Positions 11,806 through 22,700 of a stretch of 64,000 bases of DNA are shown piece after piece. The translations under genes and the position numbers were made by a program. Positions within the stretch are counted from its first letter, which is position 1. Each line of letters begins with the position of its first letter. The notes beneath the pieces were generated by a model that was not told the origin of the DNA, ran no database searches, and saw only the letters and a list, made by a program, of their open reading frames with translations. The stretch comes from Ophiocordyceps camponoti-saundersi (nom. inval.) (taxonomy: Eukaryota; Ascomycota; Sordariomycetes; Hypocreales; Ophiocordycipitaceae): positions 5,122-69,121 of the forward strand of contig PDHQ01000132.1 in NCBI GenBank assembly GCA_003339415.1, read 5' to 3'.

Positions 11806-13173
11806 TCAGTTCTCCATCTTGGCCTGGTCCAGCTGTTGCGGGCTTGCGAGCGCCTCTGCGTGATGCTGTCGGCCCGCATCGTGACTATCACTACCACCAT
11901 CACCACCACCACCACCACCTTCACCTTCACCTTCACCTTCACCTTCACCTTCACCTTCACCTTCACCTTCACCTTCACCTTCACCTTCACCTTCACCTTC
12001 ACCTTCACCTTCACCTTCACCTTCACCTTCACCTTCACATTTACCTTTACCACCACCATCACCATCATCGTCACCCTTATCGCCCGAAATCTCCACAGCA
12101 GCACCGGGCAGTGGGTAAGGAAGCCCTCGAATCTGGGCATTGACCTCACGGCAATAGTCGTAACAGAAACGCAGCCGACGACCGACGGGCTTACCACCGA
12201 CCTTGGACGCGTTCAACATGACGATGAGTTAGAAGACGAGCTTCTTTCGAAAGCCTTCCTTTTTCCTACTTACCGGCGGAGCGTAGTGAAACAAGGACGA
12301 AGGCATCGTCTTCTCGCGAAGCACGCGATCTTGCCACTCGATGCCCGTCTTGAGACGAAAGAAGTCGGCGAAGAGATTCATCTCGTGAAGCCACTTGCCG
12401 GCACAGCGGCTGGGTCTGTGATAACTCGGTTGGCTATCGCCTTTGCGCTTGAGGAACTTTGCTGTGAACAAGTAGAGGTGTGGCTTTGCGTTGGATTCCC
12501 AGAGCTGTATTTCATCGTCTGAGTGTATCGTCACAGGGGAGGGGGAAGGTTTTTGGATGGGAGAGACTCACGCAAAGGGTGTATCGCTCTTCGTTCTCGT
12601 CTCCTCCTCCGCGTGTCAGGTTGATGTTGTAGGAGAACAGGTCACGGTCACGATAGAGGTGGAATAAGTCTGTCAGGTTAGAAAGACGAGTTGTGAACGG
12701 AGACGAGGGCAACTCAACTTGTATTGACGAAACGCTCGGCCTCCCTCTCCCCTCGCTCAAGCCTATTCAACTGACGCTGTTTAGCCCTCTGCTTGGCCAG
12801 ACGGTTCAGCATACGGAACTGATGTTCTGGCAATTTCTTCTCTCGCAGTGCCGCGATCGAGAACTCGAACCAGTCGTGATGAACCACATTGCATCCCTTG
12901 CCCAGAGCCAGGCCTTGTTTCACTATGACAGGCAACAAGATATCTTTAGTGAGCCTTGGAGGTGATGAGAATGACAAAAAAGAACTCACCCCGTGGCACG
13001 CGCTGCTCGAACTGCTCGGGCGTGCAGAGAAGATGGGTGACGGTCGAGTCAAGCTCGTCGCTGAAGCGTCCTCTTCGTGTTTCGGTCCATCGTCGTAGGT
13101 TCTCGGTTGTTAGCTGGCCTGGTAGCGGGCCTGCGACTGCGATGACGCGGTCTTTGAAGATGGGACGGGGCAT
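11806..13173 (-). CDS. BRCT-WGR protein with Gly-Glu repeat tail
   Basis: Five exons read leftwards: 13173-12990, 12922-12719, 12669-12572, 12504-12274 and 12201-11806, giving 370 residues. Residues about 5-90 form a BRCT domain, with VIAVAGPLPG at its start and HHDWFEFSI near its end. Residues about 130-215 look like a WGR domain: YTLCLWES is followed at the end by FFRLKTGIEWQDRV, although the WGR tripeptide itself is not preserved. In fungal PARP proteins a BRCT-WGR pair precedes the catalytic domain, which is absent here. The C-terminus holds about 20 Gly-Glu dipeptides encoded by a perfect hexanucleotide repeat. A nuclear DNA-damage or chromatin role is inferred from the domains only. The acceptor at 12505 was chosen because it is in phase and gives a continuous WGR strand. 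Confidence 0.75.
11919..12036. repeat. TTCACC hexanucleotide minisatellite, about 20 copies
   Basis: This is a near-perfect run of TTCACC (GGTGAA on the other strand), about 118 bases. It lies inside the last exon of the BRCT-WGR gene and codes for alternating Gly and Glu on the minus strand. Its unit is two codons, so gain or loss of copies keeps the frame. Confidence 0.95.
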
Positions 13174-14912
13174 GATGGAGGTTAAGAAGGAAGGTTTTGG
13201 TTAGAATATGGGGAGACGAGGGAGGAGAGGAGGAGATGGGAAGAGGGGAGATGAAGGATGGTCTTTGTGAGAAGCGATCAGGGTTTGGAGAAGTCGGAGG
13301 CTTGGTGAGATGGAACCGCGGCTGTTGTTGGGAGGGTGAAGTTGCGAAAGAGAAGAGTGACGAAGGGGAGCAAGTCTCGCGCAAGTCTAGGTAGTTGATG
13401 GTTATCAACCTGAGATACGGAGGAGGAGGAGGAGGAGGTCAGGTCGAGAAGAGATGGATGCTCTTGAGATGGGATTCACGGGTCTTGTTGGTAACAGCGA
13501 GGATGTGAGGCATGAGAGGGGGGGGAGGAGAGCAACTCTCACGCAATCGTAGTTGTTGTGAGTTGCCAAGCTGAGATACAGATCAAGGCATGATGGACAG
13601 ACGCTGGGCCTTGGACTATTTCACAGATGATGTTGGCCAAATCGTCTATGCTATGAAAGAGTTACTATCAGCTTGTTGGCTGACTTTGTCTTCTGCGAGA
13701 AAGAAAGAAGCCATGAAGGCTGGTGAGAAAGAATGTCGGTAATCTGAAGATTCCCTTGAGGAGACTGCGGACATGACTTGTAGTATGAGACGCGGCTGCT
13801 ACTCCAGCATACAATACAATGTGTGAGTGTGAATATGCCGTCGAGAGACTTGGACAACTCAGCTGACTCAAGTATGACCATACATACATACATACATACA
13901 AAGCTATCTAACTACTCAAGCTATTCCATGCCATCTGCACAGAACCAGGGTAGTAATTAGAAGCGGTTGGAATATGTACGGTGATGTTGATTCGAAGCAT
14001 CGTGGGAACCCAAGTAAGAGCTTCACGTTCTTCTTCTTCTTCTGCCTTCTCCTCGACGAGAAAACTTCAATTCCAATCCGATGATGGAGCTGCGATATCC
14101 GTGCAAGTTGACACGGGAATGCTGAGCTTCCGCTTGGCTTCCGCTTTGGGATCATGTGGTTGAACATTGAAGAAATCAACGAGCAGCGTACATATGTATG
14201 TAGGCAGTTACTTTAACCTTTTTCTTTTCCATGGGGCGTCTGAGACGGTAATGATGTTTGGAAAGGGCCACTTTATTGCCGACGACGATGTTTGGATAGA
14301 ACCACTTTATACCCTTGCAGGTTTCCAAGATAAGAAGACTCGGCTGAGGTTACGGCAAGCGAGCGATGAGCGTTCCGCTTGAGCTTGGTATCACGATATG
14401 ATGGGGGTTGAAGTATGTATGTATGTATGTATACCTACATATACGAGAATCTTCCAAGGCGGAGTCTCTACAAGGCAAATGCAGAGACAGAGAGGGAGAA
14501 AGAGAGAGACACAGACAGAGAGAAAGTGTGTCAGAGAGAGACGGAGCTCCTATAGGCAAGGCCAGGCGACAACTTCCAGAATCGAATTCATCCGCTCAAC
14601 GAACGTGCCATTTCCAGCTCGTATCCCCGAGAGTCTATATTGCTGCTGAAGTCGGCCAGTGAAGCAAGGCCAAGGCTCACGAACTCAGTCAAGTGGAGTG
14701 CACAGATACCACGATCAGTCTGTAGTTCTTCTCCATGTACGCTGGCTGCTTTTCTCCCTGCCGAGAAAGATGGAACTGTGTGTGAGAGAGAAAAGGATAT
14801 ATATAGAGACCGTCCTCTCCGTGTGATTGATGTTGATAACCGGCACTTACACACACCAGCTTCCTCGCAGTAGAAACGACTCTCAACATCAGCTGCAAAC
14901 CAGCTTCTCACG
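13174..14912. other. Intergenic, no gene seen
   Basis: This is 1.7 kb between the BRCT-WGR start and the LysM gene start, likely holding both promoters. Short GGA-rich and TACA microsatellite stretches occur at 13420-13440, 13881-13900 and 14411-14436. A purine-rich run with GAGAGA lies at 14480-14540. No family-like reading frame was found. Confidence 0.6.
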
Positions 14913-15771
14913 ATGGCTCTCCTCTCCCTCGCATGCATGCTCCTTGCTGGAAGCGGCCACGTCGCCTCGGCAGCCGGCCCCGTTCTCCCCAAGGCGCCAG
15001 GCAGCACCACTCTATGCACTCTCTGGTACGACTACTACGGCCATCACCCTTATACCGAGATTGTCAGCAGTTACGGCATCACTCTGGAGGATTTTCTACT
15101 ATGGGTTTGTCAAACATCATCACCCTCGTCTCTCAGCCGCGGCCCTCCATCGTTGACGTGGTTGAAACGATGAAAGAACCCTAGTGTCGGGAACCATGAC
15201 GGGAGACAGCCCGCTGGATATGCCTACTGCGTAGAAGTCCGTACGAACAGAAAGGAGCCGCGTTGTGAGTTTTGGTGTCATCTCCGGACAGTTATGAGAG
15301 GGAACTCTCTGTTGCTCACATCGCCCAGCGATCCCCAAGCCCGAACCCCAGCCGAGGCAGCCCAGGAGGGCCACCAACTGCAAGGCCTTCCATCTCGTTC
15401 AGAGAGGCGAAACTTGCGACGACGTGGCTTCCAGGAACGACATCACCGTCGAGCACTTTCTTCGGTGGAATCCTCAGATAGGGAGCGATTGCTCCGGGCT
15501 CTCTCCCAACACATACGCCTGCATCGGCCACGCTACCACCAGCCTCATGACGAGATCCGAAAAGGGGGTCACGGCGCCCGGTCCGACGACGCCCGGTGTG
15601 GCCGAGAACTGCAGGTTGTTCCATCTCGTTACCGCGGAAGACTTGTGCTTTAGGATTCTCTTCAAGTACCATGTGTCAGTGGAGGATCTGTACAAATGGA
15701 ATCCCTACGTCCAACCGTCGTGCACACGCCTCCCCGTCAACAAATGGCTTTGTGTTGCTGCTGCTTCGTGA
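14913..15771 (+). CDS. Secreted LysM effector with three LysM domains
   Basis: Exons 14913-15104, 15177-15264 and 15329-15771 give 240 residues. A signal peptide is visible (MALLSLACMLLAGSGHVASA). LysM 1 (about 35-85) is split by the first intron within FLLWNPSV. LysM 2 (about 112-160) contains FHLVQRGETC and FLRWNPQIG. LysM 3 (about 182-230) contains FHLVTAEDLC and LYKWNPYVQ. Each domain ends near a cysteine typical of fungal LysM proteins. Such secreted proteins bind chitin fragments and in pathogens can hide hyphal chitin from the host or protect the wall; which applies here is unknown. No catalytic domain is present, so this is not a chitinase. The 5' flank has a possible TATA stretch at 14798-14806. 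Confidence 0.85.
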
Positions 15772-16261
15772 AGGGGAAAGGCAGGGGTCTATCTAGGTAG
15801 GTAGGTATATAGGTAGGTTCCTTGACGGACTGTGGGTGTGAGAGGAGTAGATGTCTATATAGGTATGTAGGAGCAGAAAAAACGAAGCCATACCATTAGA
15901 TGTTCTTCTATATACACAGTTGGTTGGTGTAAAGCCGTAGGGTAAGGGTTACCAGAACTGAAGAGATGACGACAGCCTCGACTAACAGATGATGATGGTA
16001 GGCTGACTAGTAAAAGTTTCAACCACCTTCTCTCCAGCAAGGCTTGCGAAATACGAGTCATGAGGAGGGACAAAACAGCACTGCCTACCTACCTACCTAA
16101 ACCTCACCTCCTGCTCAGCATACCTACCTAGGTAGGTAGGTAGAGACACAAGCAAGCGGCTGCTTACCCGACTTGCCAAGGCATCTCCCCCCCCAAAGGG
16201 ACAGGCAACGTCATCATCCATCCCATCTCACATACACAAGCCTCACCCATCTATCCATATC
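15772..16261. other. Intergenic with TACC/GGTA repeats
   Basis: 490 bases between two plus-strand genes. It holds GGTA runs near 15797-15818 and a TACC-then-GGTA palindrome at about 16081-16142. I see no gene. Confidence 0.65.
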
Positions 16262-16840
16262 ATGGCGCCCCTCTACTTCTGGAAGGAGACTGAAACCGAT
16301 ATCGGATGGCTTTCGCAGTGGTATCTCTGTCCCTTTCGCGACGATCAAGACCCCAACCGGGTTTACAAGACGGCCGAACAGTACCTCCCTACCTCTCCCT
16401 ATATCCATAAGTGCCCGTGTCCAGCTCAGTGTGTCTTTCTGACTTGGACGGGCAGCTATATGATGTATCAAAAGGCCATCCTCTTCGGCGACAACGACAC
16501 GGCAGCCAAGGTACTCAAAGAGAGCAACCCTCGCAAGGTCAAGACGCTCGGCCGGGGAGTCGCCAACTTCGACGAGTCAAGGTGGGAAGCAGAGCGAGAG
16601 GCCACCGTCCGCAGGGGCAATATGCTCAAGTTCACGACGCCCGTCTCCGCCGACGCCTCGCTTCGGGATATGCTGCTGCGCACCGGCGACCGAGAGCTGG
16701 TAGAGGCCAGTCCCTTCGACCGAGTTTGGGGAGTCGGCTTCAAGGCTGAGGATGCGGATGAGAACCGCGACAAATGGGGGGCCAACTTGCTGGGCAAGGC
16801 CTTGATGGACGTGAGGGCGAAGCTCAGAGACTTGACGTGA
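16262..16840 (+). CDS. NADAR-domain protein
   Basis: Exons 16262-16380 and 16456-16840 give 167 residues. Splicing the 75-bp intron restores TAEHYMMYQKA, a hallmark of the NADAR (YbiA/DUF1768) family. Further family features are FGDNDTAAKVL, GRGVANFDESRW and a C-terminal WGANLLGKALM segment. Members cleave N-glycosidic bonds; some act on early riboflavin intermediates and others are reported to remove ADP-ribose from guanine. The substrate here cannot be told. The intron has no in-frame stop and is a multiple of three, so an unspliced message would code a 25-residue insertion inside the conserved motif. That form is unlikely to be active. The gene is unclustered with riboflavin genes. Confidence 0.88.
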   Translation: MAPLYFWKETETDIGWLSQWYLCPFRDDQDPNRVYKTAEQYLPTSPYIHKCPCPAQCVFLTWTGSYMMYQKAILFGDNDTAAKVLKESNPRKVKTLGRGVANFDESRWEAEREATVRRGNMLKFTTPVSADASLRDMLLRTGDRELVEASPFDRVWGVGFKAEDADENRDKWGANLLGKALMDVRAKLRDLT

Positions 16841-17023
16841 GAGTCTGGAGCCCCTTTCTTTGAAGGGGGATATCGAGCTTTGCCATTAGATAGGTATGCA
16901 TATAAAAGAGATACGACATAAAACCCACGGCTGAACAACATGTCTGACCAACAGAAACCTTCTCAGCTGGCCTCATAAATCCTCCCTGCCGCTCCCTCGT
17001 CACAACTACTCGGGCTCACCCCT

Positions 17024-18511
17024 TTATATAGGAGGCAGCCCGTCTCCATATATTCTCCTCCATTCCCAACCTATAAAAGGGTCGATGGAGCCGGTGATGT
17101 CAGTCCTGAAACCTCCCTTTATCGTCTCTCCCACTATCTTTTCGGAGTGGCTGGGGTCGATATCGGCTTTTACTAAGGTATAGCCATGGCAGGTCCCCTC
17201 GAACCGTATCTCTAAGGGCATCTTGTGAGCGACTGTACGATCGGGGAGATAGAAGGGATGAAGAAGAAGAAGACGGAGCCGAGGAAACTCACTCTCCAAT
17301 ACAAGCTCAACCGGCTTGGTAGTATTGGTCTCAGTCCAGAAATGATACCAGTTGATATCCTCTTGGTAGATGTAATCCCGGCCCCAAATGTTACCTTCCA
17401 ACTGGTCTGCCACGACTTCTACTCTATACTCGTAATCCAGACCATCGGTAGGCACATCTGCCAAGGTCAATATCGCGTCCGGGCTTTGTACCATCGGTAA
17501 GAATCGGAGGAACAGAGGGAGAGTAGAGTTGTCCCTGCTGTCGGGGAGGATCCTCGCCACGACGTTGACGACGAATTTATTCATGATGGCGCATTCCGTT
17601 GCCTGTTTCCAGTCCAGCCTCCCGTCCAACGTTCCGTACCAGACAGCCTGATCTCCTTGAATCGCTTGGACGGGCGTAGAGTTGGCCGGGTGGAATTTCT
17701 GCACGCCGAAGTCGCCGGTTGTGCCGGCGCATGTTGCTTTCAACTTGAAACCTTGGAAATGGGGTGAGAGAAGAAGAAGAAGAAGAGAGTCAGAGAGGGG
17801 AGACAAGTCAGATGGATACAGAGACAACATACCGTCGATGGCCCAATACGAATCAGGTGAAGGGCCCCTGTATATCTGCTTGATACGAATCTTCTCAAGC
17901 GTCTGCCGCGAAACAATGGCCGAACCGAACGCTTGAACGAGATCAATCACCTGCCAGTTCCGGGCATCCTCAGCCTGAACCTGGGGATCGATAAACTTGT
18001 CAAACGAAGGGAACTTGAAGCCATCGAACTTCTCGTTGGGCGCCCAAGGATGAACTTGGAGAGCCGTCCAGTCCCCCTCTGCAAAGCCGATATACGGCGT
18101 GTCCAAACAGCTACGGCAACGAGGCGTTCGCCGCAACCGTATCTTCAACCCGTCAAAGTCATCGCATACCCTCGGCGAGATGATTTCCTGCCAGTCGTAG
18201 TCTGGGTCTATATAGGATTCGAAGACGATGTTTTTCCACGATGTCTGATTGCGCTGGAACCATGCTTCGAAGGATACGAACTTGTTGACTTGCCAGAGTC
18301 GCTTCGATCCGGCGCATTTTCCTACAAACTTCATACCTGTTGGGCGAAGAAGAAGAAGAGTTAGTCGAGAACAAAAGGACTCGTCCTCTCCTTGTTGCGC
18401 GAGGGAAGAAGAAGAAGAAGAAGAAGAAGAAGAAGAAGAAGAAGAAGAAGAAGAAGAAGAAGAAGAAGAAGAAGAAGAAGAGAAGAGAGAGAGAGAGAGA
18501 AGAGAGAGAGG

Positions 18512-18542
<31 letters not shown>

Positions 18543-19072
18543 AAACAACCTCCGAGTTTCCATTTATCGCCGATCGGTTTAATAGCTTCCCGAAATTCGT
18601 TGTACCGCTCTCTAAAAGGAAGCTCCGTCTGAAAGTTCAAGTAAGTAAGAGAGCGGACGGAAACGGTATCGCGATCAAAGAGTTTGTGAATGTCGAGCTT
18701 CATCCACGTCTCATAGGTATTCCAGGGACTTTCGACGATAAAAATCTCCTTGGAAAGGTTGCTGCTGCCCAAGGTAAAGTATATTCTCTCGGTAGATTCG
18801 CTGGCGAGTTCCTCTTTCAACTTGAACCAGAATCTCAGCTCTTCAAACTCGGGGCAAGATTCCGAGATGTTGCGCCTGATGTAAGGGGCTAATCTTTTCG
18901 GAGGCTTTGAAACATCGGGTACTTGTATATTCGAGGCTGGAGCCTTCTTCGGGGACACGTCGTTGGCTATGGCGGTGATGTCAGGTCGGAAGATGGACAC
19001 TTCATCTTGGATTGGACCGGTCGAAGCGTGGGACAGGAGGTAGAATAAGGAAGCAACAAGGTAGCGGCGCAT
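17024..19072 (-). CDS. Secreted modular protein of unknown function
   Basis: Exons read leftwards are 19072-18550, 18336-17833, 17751-17293 and 17211-17024, giving 557 residues. A signal peptide is visible (MRRYLVASLFYLLSHAS). After a Pro/Lys-rich linker the protein seems built from three related units, each with aromatic-rich strands and a splice junction just before a Lys/Arg-aromatic-Cys block: MKFVGKCAG, FKLKATCAG and IRFEGTCHG. All three introns (213, 81 and 81 bp) are stop-free and multiples of three, so the gene can be misread as one 682-residue frame with a poly-serine tract. I do not recognise a named family. The low codon bias and secretion fit an effector or extracellular enzyme, but I infer no function. 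Confidence 0.7.
18404..18545. repeat. GAA trinucleotide tract followed by GA repeat, in an intron
   Basis: About 26 GAA copies (18404-18480) run into an irregular GA/GAGA tract. The whole stretch lies inside the first intron of the secreted modular gene, on whose strand it is a TTC/CT pyrimidine tract. Confidence 0.93.
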
Positions 19073-19705
19073 CTTTCAAGATGTTTTCGCGGCCTCTCGT
19101 GGGAGAGATGGATGGAGATGTGGGATAGTCAGTTCGTGTTGAACTTCAAGGGGGATGCAATTCAAGGCTGGTTTTAGCCGAGGGCTTCTTCTTCTTCAAC
19201 GTATCAACATACCTACCAAACACGTATCATCATCATCATCATGTCCTCCATCTCTAGGAGAAAGACTCCAAGAGAAAGAGGTTAGTAAACTCAAAACGTG
19301 AATGCCAACTTGACACGGTATAGGGTCAAGTCAATAACTCTCACCATGCCGCGTTTAGCGTGAGTAAACTTCACTTCTGCACGAGAGCTACAGTGGTATA
19401 TAACGAACGACTTTTGGATAGCATCAACTATCGAACTAAACGAGCGACAGAGAAAAAAAAAAGCAACGATATAAACAGCGACTGTCGGTGTGAGATCTCA
19501 GACCAGATCTAGATGATCGAATGAGTAGACTGTCTTTGCATCGGTAGAGACTGACTTTTATAGGTTCGGAAACCAGGAAACAGAAAGAACGAAAAGAAAC
19601 AAGTCAGAGCCAGATATGTGACTGCCAGCTCATAACTTGCTGACGAGAGTTGAGTTCAACTGTCGATATCGCGCGTTGAAGTCTTCAGGCGGTCGAGAGA
19701 TCAAC
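19073..19705. other. Intergenic, no gene seen
   Basis: 633 bases from the start of the secreted modular gene to the stop of the glutamine-rich gene. It presumably holds the promoter of the first and 3' sequence of the second. No reading frame of interest. Confidence 0.6.
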
Positions 19706-22700
19706 TCAGTTGTTGCCACCGATGTTGCCACCGTTGTTGCCACCGTTGTTACCACCATTGTTGGCATCGTTGTTGCCGCTGTTGTTGCCACTGCCGTCAC
19801 CACCCTCGCGACGGGCAAGAGCAGCATCACGCTGAGCACTGCGAATAGCGCGCTCCATGGCGATACCAGCAGGGCTGCGAACAAACTCTTCAAACTCCGC
19901 CATGCGAATCCCGAGCTCCTCGGCAGTCGACTCGATGCGTGCCATGAGACGTCGCTGGATGGACGAGCCGTTGGCCGGGTCGGTCATGCGAGCATAGTTG
20001 CTGATGCCGCGTTGGTAGGCGCGTCGCGTGTTTTCCGCCAGGCGCCAGTGGGCCATTTCCTGACTGCCGATGACTGGGTTGTTGATGTCGATGCCAGCTA
20101 TCGTCGCGCCAGGGGCCGGGGACAGGCGGGCGGGCGAGTTGCGGCGCGAAACGGCAGTCGACGTCGCGGCACGAGGCGGCGAGTTGTGGCGTGAAGCGGG
20201 ACTCGACAGGCGGCTGCCGGCTGGCTGCTGCTGCTGCTGGGCCTGGAGCTGCTGAGCCTGGAGCTGCTGGGCCTGGAGCTGCTGGGCCTGAAGCTGAGAC
20301 TGGAGCTGCTGGGCCTGGAGCTGCTGAGCATGGAGCTGCTGGGCCTGGAGCTGCTGAGGTTGCTGCTGGGCCTGGGTATGCTGGGCCTGGATCTGCTGAG
20401 GCTGCTGCTGAGCATGCTGCTGAGCTAGCTGCTGGGCCAGGTGCGGAGCCTGCTGCTGGGCGAGCTGCAGAGAAAGTTGCTGGACCTGCTGCTGAGCCAG
20501 TTCCTGGGCTCGCTGCTGAAGCTGCTGCTGAGCTGCCTGCTGGGCCTGAGTCTGGGCCGCCTCTCGGGCACGCCTCTCAGCACGCTGCTGCTGATACTGT
20601 TGCTGAGCAAGGCGCTGCGTGGCCAGGTGCTGCTGGATGTGCGCAGGCATCGGAGGGCGTAAGCCCTGCGTACCAGGCGCCTGAGTAACGGGCGGGTACG
20701 ACTGTGCACCAGGCGTCGGCGGGCCCTGCTGGCCATCATCTCCTTCCTCATTCCCCTCTGGTTTCTGCCCGGGCTTTTGGTGCTTGTCCCCTGCGAAGCG
20801 AAGGGTTAGTCCCATGGTTGCGTCGATAGATGGTCAAAGTTTCGAAAAAGGGCAGGCGATGAAAGAGAAGATGATAGAAGAAAAAGAAAAACAAGAAGAG
20901 TGATGGATGGAAAGATGATAGAAGAAGGGTTTGTGGATGAAGAAAGGTTTGATTTTGATGGATGAAGGTTGAAGGAAGAGAAGTGGAAGGATGAAGGTGA
21001 GGAAGGGTGAAGAAGAGGGAGGAAGAAAGAGAGGGAAGCAAACGGAAGAAAAGACAGCTGGAGGAGAGAGATATAAGAGAGAGAGAGAGAGAGAGAGAGA
21101 TAGGAGATGAAATCAACTTACCCTGAAACGTGCACCGGCTGCCACTGGCATTGAACCAACAATTCGAACAGGCGCCACACAGCTGGCCGGGAACTACCAC
21201 ACAGTTGCTCCAGGGCCCAAAAGCCTTGGTGCAAGGGCCGCAGCTCTTCGAAGGCTCTTTCTGCCTTCCCGTGACGAAAGCAAGGGATGCTTCGACGTTG
21301 CTTCGACGATCCATGTTAAGCCCCTGCGTCGCTCGGCGCTGCACGGGAGCCCGTATGGCGGGCAGATTAGCGAGTCGACGGCTGAGGATGCTTTCCATGC
21401 GGACTTCGTTCCCGTAGATCTCCTGGATTTCTGCGCCGGCTGTTCCCGGCTCGTAGACGATGGGTGCAGATGCTGTCGTCTCAGCCTGTTGAGCAGCTGG
21501 CTGAGCAGCTGGTTGCTGCTGCTGCTGCTGTTGCGGCTGCGACTGCTGCGGCTGGACGGCAGGCTGCTGGACGGCCTGCTCCTGTTGAACAACTGGCTGT
21601 TGAGCTTGCTGCTGCTGCGGCTGGATAGCAGGCTGCTGGATGGCCTGCTGCGGCTGCGACTGTTGCTGCTGAACGACGGGCTGCTGGACGACGGGCTGCT
21701 GGACTGCAGGCTGCTGGACGGCCTGCTGCTGAACGTTTTGCTGCTGAGCCTGCTGAGCCTGTTGCTGAGCCTGTTGCTGAGCACCTTGTTGCTGCGCTTG
21801 TTGGCGCAACCCAGAGGCCGTCAAGAGGCCAGCCTGTAGTTGGGCATCTATTCTCTGCTGGAACTGGTTAAATTGTTCAGCTTGGACCCTCTGTAAGTTC
21901 TCCTGTTCCAGACGCTGGTTGTGCAGGAAAAGTTGCATCATATTCTGATGCATCGCCTCTTGGTCTTCGCCGGGTTGCTGCTGAGCAGCAGCTTGTCGAG
22001 AGGCCTGTTGCTGCTCCTGGACGCCATTTTGCTGTCCAGCTTGCTGTTGCTGCTGAGCAGCGGGTGCCTTGGCAGCTTGCTGCTGCTGCTCCTGGGAGGC
22101 GGCCGACTGCGCAGCTTGCAGTTGCTGCTGGAGGACTGGTGATCGCGCAACTTCCAGCAGCTGCTGGCCTATGGGCGACGCAGCAGCTTGCAACAGCTGC
22201 GGGGTGATAGGTGACTGAGCAGCTTGCTGCTGCTGCTGGAGGATTGGCGAGCGGGCAAGCTGCAGCAGCTGCTGTCCGATGGGGGATTGAGCAGCTTGTA
22301 TCAGCTGCTGAATGATGGGTGACTGGACCCCTTCCTGCTGCTGAGCAACAGGCGACTGAGCCACCTGCTGCTGTTGCTGCTGCTGAACGATTGGAGACTT
22401 AACACTCTGTTGCTGCTGAACAACAGGTGACTGGACCACCTGCTGCTGCTGCTGCTGCGAAGCCGGTTGCTGCACGACCTGCGGTTGTTGTCCCTGATTC
22501 GATTCCGCGGATGGGTTCGCCGGGGCGTTGGTAAGGGCTGGAGAGCCCAAAGACAAAGGAGAGCACTGCCGAGAACGGACGTTTTGAGGAGACCCTCCAG
22601 CCGCCGGGGCGTTGGAAGCTGCTTGGGTCTGTTTCTGAATCTCCTCGGCTTGGTAGGCAAGGAGTTGCGGGTCAATGAAACCGAACAAGTCCGCATCCGA

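Noticed and set aside
11739..12197. A minus-strand frame with Lys-Val repeats and a plus-strand frame with His-Leu repeats
   Set aside because: Both are other frames of the TTCACC repeat; only the Gly-Glu frame continues a spliced gene.
18337..18549. Poly-serine tract in the secreted modular protein
   Set aside because: Splicing consensus and the matching position in the other two units indicate that the tract is intronic.
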